Part shown: one piece after another, positions 8,429 to 17,889 of the stretch
Numbering within the stretch: the stretch's first letter is position 1
Layout of the letters: each line of letters begins with the position of its first letter
From: Streptomyces vilmorinianum
GTDB taxonomy: Bacteria; Actinomycetota; Actinomycetes; Streptomycetales; Streptomycetaceae
Assembly (NCBI RefSeq): GCF_005517195.1
Contig: NZ_CP040244.1
Location: 2,374,001 to 2,438,000, forward strand
Reading direction: 5' to 3'
DNA: 64,000 nt
The notes under the pieces: model-generated
Seen by the model: the letters and a program-made list of their open reading frames with translations, nothing else
Databases searched by the model: none
Told to the model about the DNA's origin: nothing
Made by a program: the position numbers and the translations under genes

Positions 8429-9193
8429 ATGACCGTGGCCCTCATACCCGAGGTCGACCTCTCCGCCGTCGTCGCGGAGCAGCCCGACCCCCTGCTGTTC
8501 GCGACCGTCTCCGGCGCGCATCTGTACGGATTCCCGTCCCGCGACTCGGACGTGGACCTGCGCGGCGTGCACCTGCTGCCGGTGGCCGGGCTGATCGGGC
8601 TGCACGAGCCCGAGGAGACCCGGTCCCGGATGTGGGACCAGGACGGGGTGGAGATGGACCTCGTCACGCACGACCTGCGGAAGTTCGTCCGGCTGATGCT
8701 GCGGCGCAACGGCTACGTACTGGAGCAGCTGCTGTCCCCGTTGGTGGCACACACCTCGGAGGCCCATGCCGAGCTGATCTCCCTGGTGCCGCATGTGCTC
8801 ACCACCCACCACGCGCATCACTACCGTGGGTTCGCCGCGACGCAGTGGCGGCTCTTCGAGAAGACCGAGGAGCTGAAGCCGCTGCTCTACACCTTCCGCG
8901 CACTGCTCACCGGCATCCATCTGATGCGCTCCGGCGAGGTCCAGGCCCATCTGCCCACGCTGGCGGGGCAGGTGGCCGAGGCTCCCGCGTACGTGCCGCG
9001 GCTGATCGCGGCGAAGGCGGCGGCCGAGCACGGGCTCGCGGAGGTGGATGTCGAGCGGGTCCGCCGTGACGTGGAGGCGCTGCACGGGGTGCTGGACGCG
9101 GCGCAGGCGGCCTCGGCGCTCGGGGACGCCCCAGAGGCGCACGGCGCCCTGCACGACTTCGTCGTGCGGACTCGGCTGGGCAGCGCGGTCTAG
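8429..9193 (+). CDS. Predicted nucleotidyltransferase (polymerase-beta fold)
   Basis: This 254-residue protein has the minimal nucleotidyltransferase motif in modified form: SGAHLYGFPSRDSDVDLRG near residue 30, with the paired acidic residues DVD, and EMDLVTHDL as the probable third acid. The remainder is helical with histidine-rich HHAHHYRGFA. It resembles the large stand-alone nucleotidyltransferase group that includes RNA-ligase-associated RlaP enzymes. It starts 3 bp after the ADP-ribosylglycohydrolase, so it is the last gene of the NAD/ADP-ribose operon. Its CTAG end is shared tail-to-tail with a second, related nucleotidyltransferase. The substrate is unknown. Confidence 0.75.
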   Translation: MTVALIPEVDLSAVVAEQPDPLLFATVSGAHLYGFPSRDSDVDLRGVHLLPVAGLIGLHEPEETRSRMWDQDGVEMDLVTHDLRKFVRLMLRRNGYVLEQLLSPLVAHTSEAHAELISLVPHVLTTHHAHHYRGFAATQWRLFEKTEELKPLLYTFRALLTGIHLMRSGEVQAHLPTLAGQVAEAPAYVPRLIAAKAAAEHGLAEVDVERVRRDVEALHGVLDAAQAASALGDAPEAHGALHDFVVRTRLGSAV

Positions 9194-9879
9194 AGCGCGC
9201 GCAGGGCCGACGCGCGGCGGGCGCGGATCAGGAAGTCCTCGACGCGGGCGTGGTCCGGGGTCGAGGGGAGGGGGGAGGTGGTCGCCGCGGCGTCCGCCTC
9301 CTCCGTGAGGCGGGTCATCCAGGACTCGATCTCGGACCAGGGGACCTCGCCGCGCTTCACCGCGAGCAGACGCTCGCGGTCGTCGCCGACATGGATGGTC
9401 AGCTCGCCCGTGCGCAGCAGGTCGCGGCAGCTCATGAGCAGGCGCAGCAGGTGCATGGCGTGCTTCCAGCGCGGCTGCCCGTACTGGCGGACGTCGGCGT
9501 CGAGCTTCCTGCGCTGGCCCCCGGCGTACCGGACGAAGGTCTGGTGGGCCTGGCGGGAGAGGAACGCCTCGCGCAGCGCGACCAGTTCGCGGCCCATGTC
9601 GTCGATGTGCTCGACGACGGGGGAGTGCAGACACTCCAGGACGTTGGGGTTGGCGCGCAGGGCCAGCTCGCAGAAGCGCTCCAGCTCCCAGCTGAACTGC
9701 TCCTCCTCCGGCCCCTCCACATGCGCCGGCGGCTTCTCGAAGCGCCAGAAGAGCGGGGTCGGGGCGAGGAAGACGCCCCGGCGATCGGTGTCGCTCCCCT
9801 CGGTGTCCAGACCGAAGGCACGCGACCCCATGACGCAGGAATAGATCGTGTGGTCGCGCACCAGGTCTGCTGGAGTCAT
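9190..9879 (-). CDS. Predicted nucleotidyltransferase, RlaP-like
   Basis: This 229-residue protein has a clean nucleotidyltransferase signature, VMGSRAFGLDTEGSDTDRRG near residue 16, with the GS helix start and DTD metal ligands, followed by ELERFCELALRANPNVLECL, typical of RlaP-like/PF10127 proteins. It resembles the convergent gene 8429-9193 in layout (motif, then NxxVLE-type helix, then SGEL/TGEL segment), so the two are probably distant paralogues. It lies 10 bp downstream of the Rieske gene on the same strand and may be transcribed with it. RlaP-type enzymes elsewhere occur beside RNA ligases; none is visible here. Confidence 0.78.
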   Translation of the reverse strand: MTPADLVRDHTIYSCVMGSRAFGLDTEGSDTDRRGVFLAPTPLFWRFEKPPAHVEGPEEEQFSWELERFCELALRANPNVLECLHSPVVEHIDDMGRELVALREAFLSRQAHQTFVRYAGGQRRKLDADVRQYGQPRWKHAMHLLRLLMSCRDLLRTGELTIHVGDDRERLLAVKRGEVPWSEIESWMTRLTEEADAAATTSPLPSTPDHARVEDFLIRARRASALRAL

Positions 9880-9889
9880 GCGGGTCAGA

Positions 9890-10348
9890 TTACGCGAGGG
9901 TGATGGTGTCCCCGGACACGGTGATCTCCTCGGCCGGGAGGGGGCGCGGAGCCGGTCCGGCGGCCACCGAGCCGTCCGCGATGCGGTACTTGGAGCCGTG
10001 GCAGGGACAGTCGATGGTGCCGTTCGCGACCTTGTTCACCGTGCAGCCCTGGTGGGTGCAGACCGCCGAGAACGCCTTGAACTCGCCGTCCGTGGGCTGG
10101 GTGACGACCACCTTCTCGTCCTTGAAGACGGTGCCGCCCCCGACCGGGATCTGGGAGGTGCTGCCGAGCGATGTCCCGGCGGGCGCCGTACCCGGGGTCG
10201 TCGGGCCCGTGGGCAGGGGCGTCGTCGGGCCGGCGGTCGTACCGCCCTCCTTGTCGCCGTCCGAGCCGCAGCCGGTGGCCAGCGCGGCGGTGACCGAACC
10301 CGCACCGGCCAGCAGCACGGTACGACGGGGCGTGGCATCTGAAGTCAT
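9890..10348 (-). CDS. Tat-exported Rieske (2Fe-2S) lipoprotein
   Basis: This 152-residue protein has a twin-arginine signal (TPRRTVLLAGAGSVTAALAT) ending in the lipobox LATGC, a Thr/Pro/Gly-rich spacer of about 50 residues, and a C-terminal Rieske domain with CTHQGC and CPCHGS, the two Cys-His pairs that bind the 2Fe-2S cluster. It should be exported folded and anchored to the outer face of the membrane. It lacks the transmembrane helices of the cytochrome bc Rieske subunit, so it is a stand-alone electron carrier of unknown partner. Confidence 0.9.
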   Translation of the reverse strand: MTSDATPRRTVLLAGAGSVTAALATGCGSDGDKEGGTTAGPTTPLPTGPTTPGTAPAGTSLGSTSQIPVGGGTVFKDEKVVVTQPTDGEFKAFSAVCTHQGCTVNKVANGTIDCPCHGSKYRIADGSVAAGPAPRPLPAEEITVSGDTITLA

Positions 10349-10519
10349 GCCGTACAGCTTGGTCCGGGGGCGGTGCCGGACCGGGCAACACGCCTACGCC
10401 CAGGGGACCTGAACACCCCGAGTGGCGGCACGCCCCGGTTCAGGTGACATTGGGCGTGTTTCCGCCCCGGCGAAGGACAGGACCACGGCAGTCGCACCGA
10501 ACCCGCACGCGTGCGCGCC

Positions 10520-10556
10520 GCGACCGCCCTCCCCGTCCGTCTCGGAGGGCGGTCGC
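10520..10556 (+). promoter_or_regulatory. Hairpin upstream of the aroH-tyrA operon
   Basis: Arms 10520-10532 and 10544-10556 form a perfect 13-bp GC-rich stem with an 11-nt loop. It lies about 70 bp before aroH, followed by TAGGCT (10583-10588), a possible -10. It could be a terminator separating upstream transcription, or a leader element. Apart from this, the 275 bp between the Rieske gene and aroH show nothing recognisable. Confidence 0.45.
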
Positions 10557-10623
10557 CGCCGCTGCGGGTCCGGGCGGCTGACTAGGCTGAACGGAGCACT
10601 CTCGCACTTCGAAGGAGCACCAC

Positions 10624-10986
10624 GTGGCGGTACGAGCGGTCCGAGGCGCCGTCCAGCTGGAACGGGACGAGGCCGGACACATGCACGAGCAGGTCGAGGA
10701 ACTGCTCACCGCCGTCCTGGAGCGCAACGGGCTCACCGCCGACGACCTGATCAGCATCTGGTTCACGGCCACGCCCGATCTGCACAGCGACTTCCCGGCA
10801 GCGGCGGCACGCCGGATCGGGATCGTCGACGTGCCCCTGATCTGCGCGCAGGAGCTGGACATCGAGGGTGCGATGCCGAGGGTCGTACGGCTCCTCGCGC
10901 ACGTCGAGTCGGAACTGCCCAAGTCCGCGATCGCGCACGTCTACCTCGGTGCCGCGGCCGCCCTGCGCAAGGACATCGCCCAGTGA
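10624..10986 (+). CDS. aroH: Chorismate mutase, AroH class
   Basis: This 120-residue enzyme converts chorismate to prephenate, the committed step toward tyrosine and phenylalanine. It is the trimeric AroH type, seen in VRAVRGAVQLERDE at the start, LISIWFTATPDLHSDFPAAA in the middle and SAIAHVYLGAAAALRKDI at the end, with the arginines that bind the substrate carboxylates. The GTG at 10624 has GAAGGAG 6 bp upstream. It overlaps tyrA by GTGA, so consecutive enzymes of tyrosine synthesis are translationally coupled. Confidence 0.95.
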   Translation: MAVRAVRGAVQLERDEAGHMHEQVEELLTAVLERNGLTADDLISIWFTATPDLHSDFPAAAARRIGIVDVPLICAQELDIEGAMPRVVRLLAHVESELPKSAIAHVYLGAAAALRKDIAQ

Positions 10987-12071
10987 GAACCGCGCTCGTC
11001 ATCGGAACCGGCCTCATCGGCACCTCGGCGGCGCTCGCGCTCGCCGGGCGGGGCATCGCCGTCCACCTCCGCGACCACGACCCGGCCCGCGCGCGTACGG
11101 CCGCGGCGCTCGGCGCCGGCACGGACGAGGCGCCCGAGGGGCCCGTCGACCTCGCGATCGTCGCCGTACCTCCGGCACATGTGGCCGCCACGCTCGCCGC
11201 GGCGATGCGCGACGGGCTCGCGCGCGGCTACCTGGACGTGGCGAGCGTCAAGGGCGGACCGAAGCGGGAGCTGGAGGAGCTGGGGCTCGACCTCACCGCG
11301 TACATCGGCACGCACCCGATGTCCGGGAAGGAGCGCTCGGGCCCGCTCGCGGCGACCGCCGACCTCTTCGAGGGGCGGCCGTGGGTGCTCACCCCGACCC
11401 GGGACACCGACACCGAGGTCCTGAACCTCGCCCTGGAGCTGGTCGCGCTCTGCCGCGCCGTCCCCGTCGTCATGGACGCGGACGCCCACGACCGGGCGGT
11501 CGCGCTCGTCTCGCACACCCCGCAGCTGGTCTCGTCGATGGTCGCGGCGCGCCTGGAGGAGGCGGACGAGACGGCGGTACGGCTCTGTGGGCAGGGCATC
11601 CGTGACGTCACCCGGATCGCGGCCTCCGACCCGCGCATGTGGGTCGAGATCCTGTCGGCGAACCCCGGGCCTGTCGCGGACGTCCTCGCGGGCGTCGCGG
11701 CGGACCTGGACGAGACGGTCCGGGCGCTCCGCTCGCTCCAGTCCACCGACGACGACAAGCGCCGGGAGGGCACGAGCGGGGTCGAGGACGTGCTGCGCCG
11801 CGGCAACGCGGGCCGCGCGCGGGTCCCGGGCAAGCACGGTGCCGCGCCGACGCTGTACGAGACCGTCGCCGTCCTCATCAGCGACCAGCCGGGCGAGCTC
11901 GCCCGTATCTTCGCGGACGCCGGCCGCGCGGGGGTCAACATCGAGGACGTCCGCATCGAGCACGCGACGGGGCAGCAGGCGGGCCTGGTCCAGCTGATGG
12001 TGGAGCCGTCGGCCGCGCCGGTGCTGGGGGCCGCGCTGCGGGAGCGGGGCTGGGCGCTCAGGGCGGGGTGA
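10983..12071 (+). CDS. tyrA: Prephenate dehydrogenase with ACT domain
   Basis: This 362-residue NAD-dependent enzyme oxidises prephenate to 4-hydroxyphenylpyruvate. A Rossmann motif, ALVIGTGLIGTSAALALAGR, opens the protein; YIGTHPMSGKERSGP and VALVSHTPQLVSS carry the conserved histidines of the active site. The C-terminal segment from about residue 295 (YETVAVLISDQPGELARIFA, then NIEDVRIEH) is an ACT domain, the usual site of tyrosine feedback control. The GTG at 10983 overlaps the aroH stop. Identity is clear. Confidence 0.95.
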   Translation: MRTALVIGTGLIGTSAALALAGRGIAVHLRDHDPARARTAAALGAGTDEAPEGPVDLAIVAVPPAHVAATLAAAMRDGLARGYLDVASVKGGPKRELEELGLDLTAYIGTHPMSGKERSGPLAATADLFEGRPWVLTPTRDTDTEVLNLALELVALCRAVPVVMDADAHDRAVALVSHTPQLVSSMVAARLEEADETAVRLCGQGIRDVTRIAASDPRMWVEILSANPGPVADVLAGVAADLDETVRALRSLQSTDDDKRREGTSGVEDVLRRGNAGRARVPGKHGAAPTLYETVAVLISDQPGELARIFADAGRAGVNIEDVRIEHATGQQAGLVQLMVEPSAAPVLGAALRERGWALRAG

Positions 12072-12171
12072 GCCCGGCTCGGCCAGATGGGTGGCCGGGA
12101 CTCGGTAACCTTGTGTAGGCCGCGCACGTCCGCGAGGCCTCACCGCTCACCCCAGGAAGGTGTTCCCCACC

Positions 12172-12867
12172 GTGGAAACCGTGATCGTCGCCATCGACGG
12201 GCCCTCCGGCACGGGCAAGTCGAGCACCTCGAAGGCGGTTGCCGCCAAGCTGGGGCTGAGCTACCTGGACACCGGCGCGCAGTACCGCGCGATCACCTGG
12301 TGGATGATCAGCAACGGCGTCGACGTCAGCGACGCCGAGGCCGTCGCCAACGCCGCCGCCAAGCCCGTCATCGTCTCCGGCACCGACCCGGCCCGTCCGA
12401 CGATCACCGTCGACGGGGCCGACGCCGCCGGCCCGATCCGTACCGAAGAGGTCACCTCCAAGGTCAGCGCCGTCAGCGCCGTCCCCGAGGTGCGGGCCCG
12501 GATCACCGAGCTGCAGCGGTCCATCGCCAAGAACACCGACGGCGGCATCGTCGTCGAGGGCCGGGACATCGGCACCACCGTCCTGCCCGACGCCGACCTC
12601 AAGATCTTCCTCACCGCCTCCCCCGAGGCCCGTGCCGCCCGCCGCTCCGGCGAGCTCAAGGGCGTCGACGTGGCGGCCACCCAGCAGGCCCTGATCAAGC
12701 GGGACGCGGCGGACTCCAGCCGTAAGACCTCCCCGCTCGCCAAGGCCGACGACGCCGTCGAGGTCGACACCACGGACCTGACTCTGGACCAGGTCATCGA
12801 GTGCGTCGTGACCCTGGTGGAGGAGCTGCGCAGCCGAGACACAGCGCAGGTTGAGGGTCCCGAGTGA
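12172..12867 (+). CDS. cmk: Cytidylate kinase
   Basis: CMP/dCMP kinase of 231 residues. It starts with IVAIDGPSGTGKSSTSKAVA, the P-loop, followed by LSYLDTGAQYRAITW, with GRDIGTTVLPDADLKIFLTA and the LID region (RAARRSGELKG...RDAADSSRKTSPL) later. The GTG at 12172 is preferred because AGGAAGG ends 11 bp upstream; the GTG at 12160 overlaps this ribosome site. The order cmk-acyltransferase-der is common in actinobacteria. The gene ends in a GTGA overlap with the acyltransferase. Confidence 0.95.
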   Translation: METVIVAIDGPSGTGKSSTSKAVAAKLGLSYLDTGAQYRAITWWMISNGVDVSDAEAVANAAAKPVIVSGTDPARPTITVDGADAAGPIRTEEVTSKVSAVSAVPEVRARITELQRSIAKNTDGGIVVEGRDIGTTVLPDADLKIFLTASPEARAARRSGELKGVDVAATQQALIKRDAADSSRKTSPLAKADDAVEVDTTDLTLDQVIECVVTLVEELRSRDTAQVEGPE

Positions 12868-13592
12868 GGAACGAGCGAGGGGCACTCGGCCGCAGCGGAG
12901 TCGAGGCGGAGCGCGACCGAAAGCACAGAGAAGAGGGCGGCCGCCAAGTGACCCAGCCCTCCGAGAAGGGCGCCGCCGTCGGGCGTGGCATCGGCATCGG
13001 GCTGATGTACGGCCTGTGGAAGCCGCGCGTCCTCGGTGCCTGGCGGGTGCCGGCCTCCGGACCCGTCATCCTCGCCGTCAACCACGCGCACAACATCGAC
13101 GGCCCCATGCTCATGGGCACGGCCCCCCGCCCGGTGCACTTCCTGATCAAGAAGGAAGCGTTCGTCGGGCCCCTCGGGCCCTTCCTGGAGGGCATCGGGC
13201 AGCTCAAGGTGGACCGGGACAGCACGGACCGGGCCGCGATAGGCAACGCCCTCGCGGTCCTGGAGCACGGCGGCGTCCTCGGGATCTTCCCCGAGGGCAC
13301 CCGCGGCGAGGGCGACTTCGCCTCCCTGCGCGCCGGGCTCGCGTACTTCGCCGTACGCAGCGGGGCGCCGATCGTCCCGGTCGCGGTCCTGGGAAGTTCC
13401 GACCGCCCCGGACGGTTGATCAAGGCGCTGCCCCCGCTGCGCAGCCGCGTCGACGTCGTCTTCGGCGACGCCTTCGAGGCCGGCGACGGCAGCGGGCGCC
13501 GCACCCGCAAGGCGCTGGACGAGGCCACCGTACGGATTCAGGAGCGGCTCACCGCCCACCTGAAAAACGCCAGGCGCCTCACCGGGCGCTGA
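12864..13592 (+). CDS. 1-acyl-sn-glycerol-3-phosphate acyltransferase family protein (PlsC-like)
   Basis: This 242-residue membrane-associated acyltransferase carries NHAHNIDGPMLM (the H-x4-D catalytic motif of the family, with His where the usual motif has Ser) near residue 73, KKEAFVGPLGPFLEGIGQLKVDR, and FPEGTRGEG, the glycerol-phosphate-binding motif. It should make phosphatidic acid or a related lipid. The GTG at 12864 overlaps the cmk stop, but the first 28 residues are charged and atypical, so the GTG at 12948 (VTQPSEKG) may be the real start. It lies between cmk and der, a conserved arrangement. Confidence 0.88.
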   Translation: MRNERGALGRSGVEAERDRKHREEGGRQVTQPSEKGAAVGRGIGIGLMYGLWKPRVLGAWRVPASGPVILAVNHAHNIDGPMLMGTAPRPVHFLIKKEAFVGPLGPFLEGIGQLKVDRDSTDRAAIGNALAVLEHGGVLGIFPEGTRGEGDFASLRAGLAYFAVRSGAPIVPVAVLGSSDRPGRLIKALPPLRSRVDVVFGDAFEAGDGSGRRTRKALDEATVRIQERLTAHLKNARRLTGR

Positions 13593-13652
13593 GTGAGACT
13601 CTGAGTAGTGGGTTCGCACCCACCGACCACGAATGATCAAGGAACGGACTTC

Positions 13653-15101
13653 ATGAACGACCAGCACGACCACGGGGCACTTGGCGACGCCGAGTACGCG
13701 GAGTTCATGGAGCTCGCCGCGGAAGAGGGCTTCGACATCGAGGAGGTCGAGGGCGCGATCGAGGAGGCCGGGCACGGCCCGCTCCCCGTCCTCGCCGTCG
13801 TCGGCCGCCCCAATGTCGGCAAGTCGACCCTGGTGAACCGGATCATCGGCCGCCGTGAGGCCGTCGTCGAGGACAAGCCCGGCGTCACCCGCGACCGTGT
13901 CACGTACGAGGCCGAGTGGGCGGGCCGCCGCTTCAAGGTCGTCGACACCGGCGGCTGGGAGCAGGACGTCCTCGGCATCGACGCCTCCGTCGCCGCCCAG
14001 GCCGAGTACGCCATCGAGGCCGCCGACGCCTGTGTCTTCGTCGTGGACGCCACCGTCGGCGCCACCGACACCGACGAGGCCGTCGTCAAGCTGCTGCGCC
14101 GCGCCGGCAAGCCCGTCGTCCTCTGCGCCAACAAGGTCGACGGCCCGTCCGGCGAGGCCGACGCCACCGCCCTGTGGTCGCTGGGCCTCGGCGAGCCGTA
14201 CCCCGTCTCCTCGCTGCACGGCCGCGGTACGGGCGACATGCTCGACGCCGTCCTGGAGGCCCTGCCCGAGGCCCCGGCCCAGACCTTCGGCAGCGCGATC
14301 GGCGGCCCCCGCCGCATCGCCCTCATCGGCCGCCCGAACGTCGGCAAGTCCTCGCTCCTGAACAAGGTCGCCAACGAGGACCGCGTGGTCGTCAACGAGC
14401 TGGCCGGCACCACGCGCGACCCGGTCGACGAGCTGATCGAGCTCGGCGGCAAGACCTGGAAGTTCGTGGACACCGCCGGTATCCGCAAGAAGGTCCACCT
14501 CCAGGAGGGCGCGGACTACTACGCCTCCCTGCGCACCGCCGCCGCGGTCGAGAAGGCCGAGGTCGCCGTCGTCCTGATCGACACCACCGACAACATCTCG
14601 GTCCAGGACCAGCGCATCATCACCATGGCGGTCGAGTCGGGCCGCGCGCTCGTCATCGCGTACAACAAGTGGGACGAGCTCGACGAGGAGCGGCGCTACT
14701 ACCTGGAGCGCGAGATCGAGACCGAGATGCAGCAGGTCGCCTGGGCGCCCCGGGTCAACGTCTCCGCCAAGACCGGCCGCCACATGGACCGGCTCGTCCC
14801 GGCGATCGAGACCGCGCTCGCCGGCTGGGAGACCCGCGTCCCCACCGGCCGCCTGAACGCCTTCCTCGGTGAGCTGGTCGCGGCCCACCCGCACCCGATC
14901 CGCGGCGGCAAGCAGCCCCGCATCCTCTTCGGCACGCAGGCGGGCACCAAGCCGCCCCGGTTCGTCCTCTTCGCCTCCGGCTTCCTGGAGGCCGGCTACC
15001 GCCGCTTCGTCGAGCGCCGGCTGCGCGAGGAGTTCGGCTTCGAGGGCACCCCGATCCACATCTCGGTCCGGGTCCGCGAGAAGCGCGGCCGCAAGAAGTA
15101 G
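13653..15101 (+). CDS. der: Ribosome-associated GTPase Der (EngA)
   Basis: Der has two tandem GTPase domains and a KH-like domain and is needed for 50S subunit assembly. Of 482 residues, the G1 motifs [16 protein letters not shown] (near residue 51) and [14 protein letters not shown] (near 225) are both present, with DTGGWE and DTAGIRKK as G3 and NKVDG and NKWDE as G4. The KH-like part ends in [15 protein letters not shown]. The first 45 residues are acidic, an extension seen in actinobacterial Der. The ATG at 13653 follows AAGGAACGG; an in-frame GTG at 13608 lacks a clear ribosome site. Confidence 0.96.
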   Translation: MNDQHDHGALGDAEYAEFMELAAEEGFDIEEVEGAIEEAGHGPLPVLAVVGRPNVGKSTLVNRIIGRREAVVEDKPGVTRDRVTYEAEWAGRRFKVVDTGGWEQDVLGIDASVAAQAEYAIEAADACVFVVDATVGATDTDEAVVKLLRRAGKPVVLCANKVDGPSGEADATALWSLGLGEPYPVSSLHGRGTGDMLDAVLEALPEAPAQTFGSAIGGPRRIALIGRPNVGKSSLLNKVANEDRVVVNELAGTTRDPVDELIELGGKTWKFVDTAGIRKKVHLQEGADYYASLRTAAAVEKAEVAVVLIDTTDNISVQDQRIITMAVESGRALVIAYNKWDELDEERRYYLEREIETEMQQVAWAPRVNVSAKTGRHMDRLVPAIETALAGWETRVPTGRLNAFLGELVAAHPHPIRGGKQPRILFGTQAGTKPPRFVLFASGFLEAGYRRFVERRLREEFGFEGTPIHISVRVREKRGRKK

Positions 15102-15158
15102 TCCGGAGCTGGTCCGGAGGAATCCGGATCCGGAGGAATCCGGAGCAGTCCAGGACAC

Positions 15159-15195
15159 GGCTGAGGGCCGGGGCGATGTGCCCCGGCCCTCAGCC
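15159..15195. terminator. Bidirectional terminator between der and the converging operon
   Basis: Arms 15159-15173 and 15181-15195 form a perfect 15-bp stem with a 7-nt loop, 57 bp after the der stop and 14 bp beyond the stop of the converging gene. Just upstream, 15112-15146 holds tandem copies of a short TCCGGAGGAA unit. Confidence 0.8.
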
Positions 15196-15208
15196 GTTCA
15201 CGCCTCTC

Positions 15209-15691
15209 CTACAGCCCCCTGCGCGGCCCCGGTGGCAGTGCCGCCGGGGTGGGGGAGTGCTGCGCCGACCACGCCGCAGGCTGCGCCGTGTAGCGGCTTC
15301 CGTGCCCGTACCCGTGGCCGAGTCCCTGCCCGTAGAGCCCCGTGCTCACCGGCGTACCGAAGGCCCGGAAGCCCAGGTCCTCCTCGCCGCTGCGGTCGCC
15401 CGGCAGCGCGCGGAACGACCGGCGGTACTCCGAGTACAGAGCGTCGTAGATCGGCGTCGCCGACTGGCCGGCCGTGACGTCCTGCGCCGGGCGCATGGAA
15501 GGGATCTGGCTCGGATACGGCTGGCGGAGTGGGTCGTATGTGTGCACGTACGTGCCAACGACCTCGTCGTCCGTCGGATGCGGGCGGCTCTCCGAAAGAG
15601 GCGCCCGCCGTGGGCGGGGAATCGTCGGAACGCCGGAGAGGCCCGCCGGTCCCAAGGGACCCGAGCCGACGGAGTGCCCCTCTTGCCTCAC
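15209..15691 (-). CDS. Conserved protein of unknown function
   Basis: This 160-residue protein has no domain I recognise. It is rich in Pro, Gly, Ser and Tyr. The first half contains RPHPTDDEVVGTYVHTYDPL, and the centre, IYDALYSEYRRSFRALPGDR, looks like a short amphipathic helix and is the only part that seems folded. The C-terminus is a Gly/His/Tyr-rich tail. No signal peptide or membrane segment is seen. The GTG start overlaps the stop of the upstream gene 15688-16470 by GTGA, so both proteins are made from one message and may act together. Confidence 0.7.
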   Translation of the reverse strand: MRQEGHSVGSGPLGPAGLSGVPTIPRPRRAPLSESRPHPTDDEVVGTYVHTYDPLRQPYPSQIPSMRPAQDVTAGQSATPIYDALYSEYRRSFRALPGDRSGEEDLGFRAFGTPVSTGLYGQGLGHGYGHGSRYTAQPAAWSAQHSPTPAALPPGPRRGL

Positions 15692-16470
15692 GTACCGGCC
15701 AGCGGCATCGCCGCAGCCACCAGACGCCCGTTGGCCGCCGCCTTCTCCAGGGCGTCACGCAGCAGGTCCTCGCGCGGCTGCTGACCGATCGAGCCGACCG
15801 GAGCGGCGAAGACCAGCACCGTGTGGGACTTGTTGGCCGCAGCGCGCCATCCCTCGGTGACCTGGAGCGGCTGGTGGGCCTGCCACCAGGCGGCCTGGCC
15901 GGTGCCGCCCGTACCCGGCTGGAGCACGGAGTGCAGCTGGCCCATCGCGACGAGCACGGACCAGCCGGGCAGCGTGGCCGGCCGCTGGTTCACGTCGGCG
16001 ACCGGCTGGAAGCCCTGCTCGATCAGGAGCGGCAGGAACTCGTCGCTCAGGCCGTCCGAACCGGGGCGGGCGACCGGGGCGGTCGGCTCGACGACGAGCG
16101 CCGGGTGCAGCTCGCCCGCGATCAGGACGAGCCCGCTGGTGACACCCAGGACGGCCTGCTCGGGGTGGGCCGCGCTCAGCGTGTCCGCCGCGTCCGTCGC
16201 GGCGATGGAGCGGACGGCGCCCTGGAGCTGTTCCTCGGCGACCTTGACGACCTGGGACGGAATGCAGCTGGCGTGGGCGAACGCCAGGACGGCGGTCTCC
16301 TCGCCGACGAACAGCACCGTGCTCGTACGCTCCTGCTCGGAGTCGCCCGGCGTGCGGCAGGAGGTGCAGTCGTAGCTGCCCGGGGCATTGTCGCCGGCGA
16401 GCAGCCGGTCGGCTTCTTCGTCGCCGATCTCGGCGCGTACGTCCTCGCTGACGTCGAGCATGCGCGGCAC
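15688..16470 (-). CDS. Conserved protein of unknown function
   Basis: This 260-residue protein has no signal peptide and looks cytoplasmic. Near residue 35, SYDCTSCRTPGD contains a CxxC pair that could bind a metal or be redox active, followed by STVLFVGEETAVLAFAHASC, with a conserved-looking histidine and cysteine. The remainder alternates short strands and helices, with WSVLVAMGQLHSVLQ near residue 168. I do not recognise the family. It forms a two-gene operon with the following 160-residue protein and converges on der. Confidence 0.75.
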   Translation of the reverse strand: MPRMLDVSEDVRAEIGDEEADRLLAGDNAPGSYDCTSCRTPGDSEQERTSTVLFVGEETAVLAFAHASCIPSQVVKVAEEQLQGAVRSIAATDAADTLSAAHPEQAVLGVTSGLVLIAGELHPALVVEPTAPVARPGSDGLSDEFLPLLIEQGFQPVADVNQRPATLPGWSVLVAMGQLHSVLQPGTGGTGQAAWWQAHQPLQVTEGWRAAANKSHTVLVFAAPVGSIGQQPREDLLRDALEKAAANGRLVAAAMPLAGT

Positions 16471-16655
16471 GGGGGGCTCCCTGGACTCGGTACGTGCGAC
16501 GCCGGGCGGATCCCGGCTCGTCTCATGACGAGTTCAACGGGAGAGGCTCGGCCGGGGTCACGCGTTCGGGTCCGGCAACTTGTGTGACTCCGACCGGGTG
16601 GGTGATGAGGCTCCTTCCGCGCGGCACGGGCACGGGGCGGCCGTGGGGTGCCTAG

Positions 16656-17885
<1,230 letters not shown>

Positions 17886-17889
<4 letters not shown>

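Noticed and set aside
13585..13635. tRNA-like element before der
   Set aside because: GTGGGTTCGCACCCAC looks like a T-arm, but the loop is 6 nt and no acceptor, D or anticodon arms can be formed around it.
15112..15146. Tandem TCCGGAGGAA units as a ribosome-site or CRISPR-like array
   Set aside because: Only a few imperfect short units, no spacers and no start codon nearby; probably local duplication next to the terminator.
12261..15158. Long open frame on the minus strand opposite cmk, plsC and der
   Set aside because: Long antisense frames are common in GC-rich actinomycete DNA. The three plus-strand genes are clear family members, and the antisense product has no recognisable domain.
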